From assembly GCF_004337985.1 (NCBI RefSeq), contig NC_043741.1, forward strand, positions 6,086,417 to 6,150,416: DNA of 64,000 nucleotides. Direction: 5' to 3'. A model generated the notes under the pieces. That model did not search any database. It saw nothing but the letters and a program-made list of their open reading frames with translations, and had not been told where the DNA came from. The first letter of the stretch is position 1. Each line of letters starts with the position of its first letter. Below, in pieces: positions 56,363-64,000 of the stretch. The DNA is from Pyricularia pennisetigena (Eukaryota; Ascomycota; Sordariomycetes; Magnaporthales; Pyriculariaceae). The position numbers and the translations under genes are program-made.

Positions 56363-57133
56363 TAAGAGGGCGCCTGATGACGCAAGCACAGCTCAGATGA
56401 CGGTAATGCCGTCGTGGGTTGACTAACTGTAGTCGTTTATGCTGGCACCGAGTCACACAACGTGTGTATGGTTAGTATGTGTGTTGGGTATCTAAGGTAT
56501 TGCTGGCAGACAGTCTGGCGGGGTGTTCTTCTCGGTTCGCAACCGGCAGAAAAAAAAAAAAACAAGCTCGTTCGTAATGTTCGTAAAGATTCCTTGTCTC
56601 GGTTGAGGAATTGATGATACGCTGGGGATTGTTCGTCTCAATAGGCCGGAACGCAAAGTATAAAAAATTAAGACGGCAACCGAGCAACTAATTTCTCACT
56701 AGCGATTGGCATACAACAGTTTGAGTGGCATTGGCTGGTGTCGTCGGCCTCCTCGCTCCCCAGGTTTGCGACCTTTGTGAGGCCAGAGAGTTCAATGGGA
56801 TGATGAGGTCTCCGTGTCCTACAATCGTACCTTGCAAGGGTCCAGCAATTTTCATCTTTACAGCGTTCCGGTCACTAGCGTCCCTTGACAGTTGCACAGC
56901 CGCGGGGTGGCACGGACCATCGCAATTTGGCTTTGTTCCGGCTCGGCTCCAGCAATAATAACCTACAATAACACGTCTTTTGCCCCACGCAGCTCTCTCT
57001 ACCAAGTGCCATTTGTTCAAGGCCATGGGGCCAAAAGTACTAACGTTCACCAGCCAATTGTTTTGTCTTGGCCATCCATTCATTTACCATCGCGAAGCAC
57101 TGGAGCAGTTTCCCGTACTAAACATTCTATTGT
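56363..57133. other. Intergenic spacer ZNG1 / TRS85
   Basis: About 0.77 kb between two minus-strand genes. It should contain the ZNG1 3' UTR and the TRS85 promoter. An A-run lies at 56550-56563. Confidence 0.45.
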
Positions 57134-58724
57134 TTAGCTAAGAGACGCCCTCAGGCTTTCGGGAAAATCAAACTGCTGCAAGTGCCTGCCAATCAGGATT
57201 ACCTTGCCACCATGCGACTCTGCCGCTTCCCGAGGCCCGTCAAATATCTCAAAAAGTTCTCGTACACCCTGTATCAGTTTGATCTCTCCATTTGAGAGTT
57301 CCAGCCGGCCTTTCACACGATGTATCTCGAATGGCGTCTTGCCTTGAGCTTCCTCACCGGGTAATTTGTTATCCCAGAGGATAGACCTTAACCACCCGTC
57401 TACCTTGCTCACTTGACTGGGTTCAAGCGTGGTTATCGGTATGGACAGCGTCGATATCGTCTTTTGCGTGTGCGGGAGAGAATTAGTCGTCCGAAAAGAA
57501 ATGGCCGGCATCTGCACGCTGCCAATGGTCCACGCTTCTTGAAGCGGACAGTGGGATCAGAACTCACCGGGTCTAGATGGCTGTGGCCTTTCGCAGAAGC
57601 CGAATCCAGGCCTTCTACGCTGTCGTAGGCGTGCAGGTCAAGCAAGAAACCCTCGAGCTTGGGAACGATGCTCTGCTTTGTAATATGCAGCTTGGCAAGA
57701 CCATTGATGGATTGTATCCTGGCCTTGACGGTTTCTAGCTCCTCCTCGGACACCAGATCGGACTTGTTGATGACGATAACGTCGGCATGCGATATCTGCA
57801 CGTGCGCAGTCGTCATGACCGGCCCGTGAGCGTCGCTTTCTTCATGGCCTTCGACTTTCCCAGATGGGTCATCCAAGCTGCGGAGTATGTTTTTGGCATC
57901 AACCAAGGTGACAATGCCGTCCAGGTAGATGGTGCTGCTGAGACCCTCATCGACCCAGAAAAGAGGAGCGAGGTTGCCGGGATCTGCTAACCCAGTCGTC
58001 TCCAACAATATGTAGTCAAACTTGCCCTTCTTTTCCATCAAAGACTCGATGGCGGCCACACCAGTATCTCTGGGAGTTTGAAATAGTCACATGTCAGCAA
58101 CTATACGTCAACCATGTACTTGCTGCAAGAGCAATCGAATTCTGCAGCAACGGATATAAGAGGCCCTTGGGATTTCTCACTTGACTGAACAACAGATACA
58201 GCCATTGCCAACTTCCATCCATTCCTCGACGGACTCGCCGTCCTTGTTAACAGTGAGCGACTTTTCAATATCCAGTGCTACGGCGAGGGTGTTAGTCTAA
58301 GTTTCGGACCCTGAATCGAAAGTTTCCTATGTATTCAACTTACAGTCACCAAACTCTGTAGGATATGAACAATGTTGAATGATCAGTAACGAATCGATTT
58401 GTTTGCCCAGGCACTCTTATTTCTAAAGGAAGAATTGGTCAAAAGCGATATTCTGTGGGCCAGCCAACCATACCATTCATAATAACCGCAATTTTCTTGC
58501 CATGCTCCGCCGTGAGGATATAATTGAGCAAAGTGGTCTTTCCCGCACCAAGATAGCCTTGCAAAGATGGTTATCGTTAGTCACTCAGAGGTTGATGCTG
58601 GTCAATAAAGGTCGGCTATACCAGTGACTATAGTTATTGGCACCTTGATTGGCTTTTCATCTTCGGCGAGAGAATTACTCGTATCAACGAGATCGGGAGG
58701 GAGTTCATCGTCGAGCGAATCCAT
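57134..58724 (-). CDS. ZNG1: CobW/COG0523 zinc-chaperone GTPase (ZNG1/CBWD, YNR029C-like)
   Basis: Six exons on the minus strand (58622-58724, 58474-58557, 58344-58355, 58181-58277, 57568-58069, 57134-57460) encode 374 aa. ZNG1 GTPases deliver zinc to client metalloproteins such as methionine aminopeptidase 1. Seen directly: P-loop GYLGAGKTT at 35-43, EFGD in a 12-nt exon (switch region), metal-binding CxCC in GNGCICCSV at Cys93/95/96, ETTGLADPG (Walker B/switch II), [16 protein letters not shown] (G4), and the C-terminal CobW domain with GWLRSILW and KGRLEL. The N-terminus has ELPPDLVD, where ZNG1 proteins have a CPELVPI-type client motif, so the cysteine is missing. All junction phases close. 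Transcribed divergently from MOB3. Confidence 0.92.
58344..58355 (-). other. 12-nt internal microexon of ZNG1
   Basis: Flanked by CTACAG acceptor and GTAAGT donor. It supplies the last two bases of Glu, then Phe-Gly-Asp, and the first base of Ser in the conserved NEFGD switch region. Its length is a multiple of three, so skipping would delete four key residues without a frameshift. Confidence 0.85.
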
Positions 58725-59058
58725 GCTGGAAAGAGTGTGTTGGTGTGTGCCTAGGTTTGAGAGGATGAGTGGAGATTATTTTGGATGGGCAGAACGAGTT
58801 TGTAAAACTTATCACTGGACTTGAGAACAAGCGCAATTAGTCTAGTGTCCTGCCTACATATACCTTGTAAATATTCGAAACAGGCATTCTGCCGCGCCTT
58901 TCAACTTACGCCTTTCACAATTGACAAAGTACCGTCGCCCCCCGGCTTAATTGCTGATCCCCACCTGTCTCCCCGCACCCCACCAGGGAAGACGTCATTG
59001 GGTCAAATCTGCTCAGACGCGTCAGGGTTGTCTTCTTCGCGTCCAAGTAAAAGAAGAC

Positions 59059-59091
<33 letters not shown>

Positions 59092-59391
59092 ACCGCCTAG
59101 ACATGCTGACATAAGATAGGTTGTTGATGTGGGTACCTAAGGTAACATCCCCCGTTGAGCTTTCGTGTGACTTTCGTTTCTCTAGCATACCATAGAGCCT
59201 TATCTCCGGTCTGTGCCCCTTCTTCAGTTAGGCGCCCAATTAATTGTTGCGACAAGAAAATAGCGACCTCACTCTCGGCGCACTTTTGTTCCGCCCGCGA
59301 CTCAAGACACAACGCAAACTGTCTTCTTTTATCTGGCGACGCTGCTACATATTTAATAGACCGAGCTAGCACGACTTTTTCAGCCCCCTTT
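58725..59391. promoter_or_regulatory. Divergent promoter region ZNG1 / MOB3 with A29 tract
   Basis: 667 bp between divergent ATGs, containing an A29 run (59059-59087) near the middle. Poly(dA:dT) tracts keep nucleosomes away in fungi, so it may help keep the shared promoter open; this is inference. Confidence 0.5.
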
Positions 59392-61249
59392 ATGGAGATG
59401 GCGACGCACGCGCCAAGCTCTCCTCGACTTCCGAGTCCTCCTCCTCCCGCAGAGATCCAGATCGGGCCTGTGCCACAGTCGCCCGGGAGCTCCCCAAACC
59501 ATCAAGTTCCGCAGATGGAGCAGACGGCAATTGATGCGAACGCGAAGCGGCGCATTCATCCCGGCACCAGGGCCTCTGAGATGGCTGCTGGACCGCCTCT
59601 AATTCCGCTGAATGAGGTACGTAGTTTTCTTGTCCCTTCGATGCTCTGGAGGAGCATGCTTGCGAACATGCATTAGGTATAACCTAAACTAGTACTGACC
59701 AAGCTGTTCCTGCCGGCCCATACAGCTCGACTCAGCCTTTCAGCTTCAAGAACACCTTGCCGCCCTGCACTACCACCATACTGCCACCAACACGAACCCT
59801 GTCAGCCGGGAGACGGCCAAAATCCTAGGGACACCCCCTCCAGGCATAGATCGAACCCTTTGGCTTTACGAGCTGTGCCGTTTCCTGATAGAGCAGTGCA
59901 ATGCCCTGATAGTGGGCTTTCTGTTCGACACTCCGCCGTGCAGCGCCGTGACCTGTCCCGAGATGCGCGCGTCGGAGTGGCAGTTTCTCTGCGCCGTCCA
60001 CGACCAGCCCAAATCGTGCTGCGCTATCGACTACTGCTGCCATACCCTCGACTGGGCCGCCAACGTCGTTACCAATCCGCAAATCTTCCCATCGCGCTTC
60101 GTCGCCCTCTCAGACGCCCACGACAAGGGTGCCGCCATCAAGAACCTGGTCAACGTGTTTCGTCGTCTGCACCGCATCTTTGCGCATGCCTGGTTTCAGC
60201 ATCGTGGCGTCTTCTGGACGGTGGAGGGCCAGACCGGTCTGTACGTCTTCTTCAAGACGGTCTGTGACATGCATGATCTGTTGCCTGGCGAAAACTACAA
60301 GCTTCCCCCTGAGGCCGAGGGCTTAGAAGCCCCGCCTCGCAGCAACCTGAACGTGCCCGGAGATGGTCCCAAGATACTTCAGAATCCCGGCGATCCCTCG
60401 ACCCAGGGCGCAGCTGCTGCTCGCCCCGTGCCAGGCGTAACCGGCGAGGGAGAGGACGATCACCATAGCGCGGTCAACAGCAGGACAAGTACTAGAAGGC
60501 ACATCCGCAGTAGTCCATCCACTGGCAGTGCCGTCACCACCGTCATGGAGGCGGACGAGGATGACGGTAGTGCTGGAGACGTGTCAAAGCGCTTCAGAAA
60601 GATGCGCCTCATGGACCCGCCGCTGGCAGAGGATGATATGGAGACGGCTGAAGTGCCCGTGCTTGTGGAACAAGATACTCCCGTGCACAGCACACCAATG
60701 GGCAATGGAAACACCGCGGCCAAGACAGGCGATGAAGAGCCGCAGAGCTTGCCAGTCGCGACAGAAGGTGCCAGAAGCGCTCCTGGTGCGGCAGCTACGT
60801 CTGAAGAGGTCGAATCGGCGAGTCACGATGTCCCTAGGACCGTCGAGAGCTTCCTCGAGAGTCCCGACTCGGACCTGCCATCACAGCCGCTCTCTGAAGA
60901 GTCAGGGCCCAAAGACGTGGCCGATACTCATCACAACGAAAACACTTCCACGGCGGCGGCGGCAGGACCCTCCGACCACGGAAGCTCCGATGACGCAGAT
61001 GCTGCCGCCATGCTTAAGGCCACGAGCATTGCCGATTTCGCGGGTGACGCAGGCGAAGACAAACCCACTGCCGGGGCCGAAGACAACGGGCCTGGTGAAG
61101 AGGCTGCCCCGTCATTGCCTTTGGACGACAAGGAAGCCGAAGCACCTCAAGAAGAGACCGACAAAGAAAACCCAGCCAAGGCTAATGAAGAAGCCAAAGC
61201 CGCATCTGAACCTCAACAGCTCGACGCGAGCAAGGTTAATTCTGATTGA
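59392..61249 (+). CDS. MOB3: Mob4/phocein-family STRIPAK subunit (MOB3 of filamentous fungi)
   Basis: Two exons (59392-59616, 59726-61249) encode 582 aa. Phocein/Mob4 proteins are core subunits of the STRIPAK kinase-phosphatase complex; in Sordaria and Neurospora MOB3 is needed for hyphal fusion and fruiting-body development. Seen directly: a Pro/Ser-rich N-terminus, LDSAFQLQEHLAALHYHH, then the MOB fold at about 75-250 with CPEMRASEWQFLCAVHDQPKSCCAIDYCCHTLDWA and LHRIFAHAWFQHRGVFWTVE, which contain the Cys/His zinc ligands, and TGLYVFFKTVCDMHDLLP. Phocein-type AIDYCCHTLDWA separates it from Mob1/Mob2. The C-terminal 270 residues are acidic, Ser/Ala/Glu-rich and disordered, longer than the animal protein (about 225 aa) but usual in Pezizomycotina. 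Confidence 0.93.
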
Positions 61250-62348
61250 AAAGACGGTTTTCAAGCTTCGAGCCAGACCGGAAAATACTTGTTCAGCTTT
61301 CCAAGACCCCATAGCTTTAATAGTCCATCTTGTAATAACAGATCGCCGGAGCGGTCTTTTGTAATACATGATACCAACCAAGCAATAATTTGCTGGTTGA
61401 AATGCCCAACAGCAGCTGCGCCAACTGTATACTTCTGTTCGAAGAATTACCAGCAATCATGTAGCACGTACGCATTTCGAGACGGGGGCATATTGCCACG
61501 TTGATCAGGGTAGAAAATTGACAACGTCTCGGCGCCAATGCAGATAGATGCTGGTGCCAAGTTGCGTACCTTTAGGAAGGTGTGCAGGGTAGGTGGGTAC
61601 CCTGACCCTGTATACCATGAATGTACTTAGTGCCACTAGCAATTAATATTTGTCGGTTGTTGTGTAACACCACCATACGTTTTCGTCTGATGTCTTTAAA
61701 AAAAAAATCAGATTGAGCTCATGCAGTCAAGATTGAGATCTTACCCCATGAAATGAGGGATGGATATCATCTGATTTTTTTTTTCTTTTTTCTGCCCCAT
61801 CCCTTCCCCCCTTGTGAGCTACAACAAGCTCTTTTTTAAACTATACCATACAAACAAATACAGGTCTCCACCCCACCACACCTCTCGGCTACAAGAAGCG
61901 AGCCGCAGCGTCGGCTCTTGTACACGATCGATACAGTCCGTGTCATCCGGCTATAGTTGCAAGATTTCTGTTATGTCCCTTCTCGGACGCCGGAAAGCGT
62001 CTACAAAGTGCGGGTCGGTGTTGCAGCGGGCAGCGGCAGAAAAAAAATTAGGTATTATATTATAGTGGGAGAAGAGAAGAAAAAAACAAAGAAAGTGACA
62101 AGCAAGCAACAAGCGCATAATAATTACGAGATTCTTTTTTGGTGTTGCTGAAGGTTGGCTGTGTTGTTCGACGTAATTCTTGGCGTTGCGCTGCCAACAC
62201 AGTTGCCGGCTGCTTGTAGGCCCAATGTCACAACTCTGTTGGCTAGTTGTCTTTTCTTTTGTTTTTCCTCTTTTTTTTCGTCTTCTTTTTTTTCACGTCT
62301 CCCAAGTGGTCTTCTTCTGCAAAGGGGCTCTCCTGATCCAGCTCAAGA
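61250..62348. other. Convergent intergenic region MOB3 / transcription factor
   Basis: About 1.1 kb between facing 3' ends. T- and A-rich runs occur near 61699-61708 and 61775-61795. No coding sequence is supported. Confidence 0.45.
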
Positions 62349-64000
62349 TCAAGCCTTTCCTTTGCCCTTGCTCCTCCCTTCGCCGGTCGATGTTGGGGAA
62401 TGGGTCTCGGCAAGGGTCGTGGAAGAGCCTCTCCTGACCAGCCCGCTTAGGTGGAGCTTTGAGAATATGTGCCTGACATCAGGCGCGTTCTCGGATTGCG
62501 CCGAGACCGCTGTCGCGTTTCGTTCGTCGGCAAAGGCGCGAACGGCCTGCAGCACGGGGCTGAATCCTTCGTTGTTGGGAAGCCACCACCTGACGCAGGT
62601 GGCATCTTCAAAAAGCTCGGCCATCATGTTCCGCATGCCCAGGGGAAATATGCATCTGAGCATTGTCATCGCCATGATTAGCAATCTGAGTCGGGGGTGC
62701 AAGGCCTCACAAAGGGCTGGGAGTGACGATGCTTGCTGGACGCTTACCCTAATGCTTCCAGCAAGGCAAACTTGCGGCGAATCCATATTTGGTGCTTCGC
62801 ATCGTGTGGCAAGAATAACGCCGCAAGGGCCAAGCAGGCTTGTGTTAGTATCAGGCTGCCTCGAGGACTGGAAGGCCACAGCTCGATCGACTCGACGATG
62901 CGGCAGATGGCAAAGGCTTGCTCTGAAAGCCGAGCTTGAAGTTCTTCAGTTCCGTCGTCTTGCGTCGGTATGTCAGCCCTTTGGCATTCGTGAAGAATGA
63001 CCACAGTATGCCACTCGCATGAGAGTAGTGTCACAGGGAATAATGGACCCTGGTATAAACTCCCGGGTGCCGAAGCATCAAAGATGCTGTCAGGTCTCTC
63101 GGCCGCCCGTTCGCCGAGGTCTTGAACCAAATAAGCTGGGTCAGAGAGCGCAGGGTCCCACCCGTCCCTCCATGCTCCAAGCCGCTGAGATATACTGGCA
63201 TGTTGGTCCAAGTAGCTTTGATCAGGGGTCGAAGATTGCTTTCCCACCAACAGAGACACTTCTCTCGAAAGAAGACGTAGACGTGCTGAGCACTCCTCGA
63301 TTTTCCAAACCGGGTTCGCGGGATCCTGTAGTGACATGGACTGATAATAGGATACCAGGGATGCGAACCAATCTTCTGGTAGAGCCGCTGCAAAGCCACC
63401 CATCAAGCCGACAAAGACGTCGTATCTGTTATACCATGACAAGATGGTCCGACCAGTTGGGGTTTCGATTATCGACTGCGGAGTGTACAGCTTGGTGAGA
63501 ATCTCGTATGCTGCTCGCTGGTGTCCCATTAGGTTGATCCAATCACCAAGATATTCCTTTGGGTCGCAGGTTGTAGCGTCAGCGTTAGTCCCGGCGCAGG
63601 CGCTAGCCGAATCTTGCAGGGGCTCTTGGGGTCAGAGACAAGCAAGTCTCTAGGCAGGTAAAAGGCCAGTTTGATTGCCTCAAGTCCTGCTTACCTCTAT
63701 TGTTGCCAGTTGCAGAATCGTCAGTAGGGTTGCGGGGCTGTGTTCCTCTTTGCGCTTGAGAAAGCCGAGTAGAATTGTAACACTCTTGTTGTAGTATTGG
63801 AGGAACTGGTGCACCTTTCCGCGAGGGTTTCGAAGAGTACAGTGATAGGCGGCAAACCCCACGACGGCGTACAGAAGGGCTTCGTTCTCGAGCGCAAGAG
63901 CTGGAAGTATGCTCCGGAAAAAGTCATGCGCGTCCGTGAGAATGCCGTAGTGGTAATTGGTTAGATGCTCACAAAAGTAGCCCAGGTAAAAGCGCACATC
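62349..64000 (-). CDS. Fungal-specific transcription factor, C-terminal part (Fungal_trans_2/DUF3468 type), runs off the right edge
   Basis: Three in-window exons on the minus strand (63695 to beyond 64000, 62748-63556, 62349-62685) encode the last 483 residues. The N-terminal DNA-binding region, usually Zn2Cys6, would lie outside the window. Seen directly: VRFYLGYFCEHLTNYHYGILTDAHDFFRSILPALALENEALLYAVVGFAAYH, then LQLATIEEYLGDWINLMGHQRAAYEIL across an intron, ILSWYNRYDVFVGLMGGF, and PLFPVTLLSCEWHTVVILHECQ. These are typical of the fungal transcription factor middle-homology/DUF3468 region. The C-terminus ends in a Ser/Gly/Lys-rich tail. For the 138-bp intron I chose the acceptor before EYLGDW because it restores the usual family sequence. 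The target genes cannot be told. Confidence 0.85.

Noticed and set aside
55608..56426. A 272-codon open frame on the plus strand
   Set aside because: It is antisense to the N-terminal half of TRS85; the composition is Ser/Pro/Arg-rich shadow sequence.
60528..61364. A 278-codon open frame overlapping the MOB3 tail in another frame
   Set aside because: It is made of Arg/Pro/Ser-rich shadow translation of the disordered tail, and no start or family signal supports it.
63557..63694. Alternative acceptor at CCCAAGAG (about 63622) for the transcription factor intron
   Set aside because: It is in phase but would insert about 22 residues (PLQDSASACAG..) between LATIE and EYLGDW, which are normally contiguous in the family.

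Overview
The window is nuclear DNA from a filamentous ascomycete, most likely a sordariomycete. Genes are compact and split by short introns (about 50-190 bp) with GT(A/G)-AG splice sites and CTAAC-like branch points. There are no operons. Nearly every protein belongs to a family with a clear fungal orthologue. An Egh16-type secreted protein and a Mob3/STRIPAK gene with a long disordered tail make a Magnaporthe-like fungus plausible, but the genus is an inference. No transposon, CRISPR array, rRNA or convincing tRNA was seen.

Layout, left to right. 0-13 kb: an SDR oxidoreductase (+), Golgi apyrase YND1 (+), Hikeshi/OPI10 (-), a DUF4743-type Nudix hydrolase (+), RNA polymerase subunit RPB8 (-) divergent from Elongator subunit ELP4 (+), and tRNA-splicing endonuclease subunit SEN34 (+). 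13-24 kb: a large membrane RING protein resembling Asi1/Asi3 (-), exosome subunit MTR3 (-), and an Anp1/Mnn9-family mannosyltransferase (+). 24-37 kb: Arf-GEF GEA (+), a U1A/U2B'' two-RRM protein (+), V-ATPase subunit D VMA8 (-), splicing factor SYF1 (+), and an unrecognised conserved-looking 104-aa protein (-). 37.7-45.4 kb: a gene-poor stretch in which a secreted Egh16-family protein (-) sits alone with more than 3 kb of apparently non-coding DNA on each side. 45-64 kb: CCA1 (+), TTI2 (+), FIG4 (-), TRS85 (-), ZNG1/CobW GTPase (-), MOB3 (+), and the C-terminal part of a fungal transcription factor (-) that runs off the right edge.

The genes are mostly housekeeping and do not form one pathway. 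They fall into themes: tRNA maturation (ELP4, SEN34, CCA1), RNA processing (MTR3, U1A/U2B'', SYF1) and Golgi/vacuole traffic (YND1, ANP1, GEA, VMA8, FIG4, TRS85). The gene models were built by hand from splice signals, reading-frame phase and family conservation. Many depend on very small exons (10, 11, 12, 13, 13, 15 and 23 nt) and on two non-canonical GC-AG introns.

The most interesting points are these. The Egh16 protein has exactly two histidines, one at the predicted mature N-terminus, as in copper histidine-brace enzymes, and it has a tail with several dibasic sites. There are microexons in VMA8 and ZNG1. A short upstream ORF lies just before CCA1. The palindrome ACCTAGGT occurs four times, always between genes. 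There are eight A/T homopolymer tracts of 21-38 bp. The 104-aa protein carries two basophilic-kinase-like motifs.
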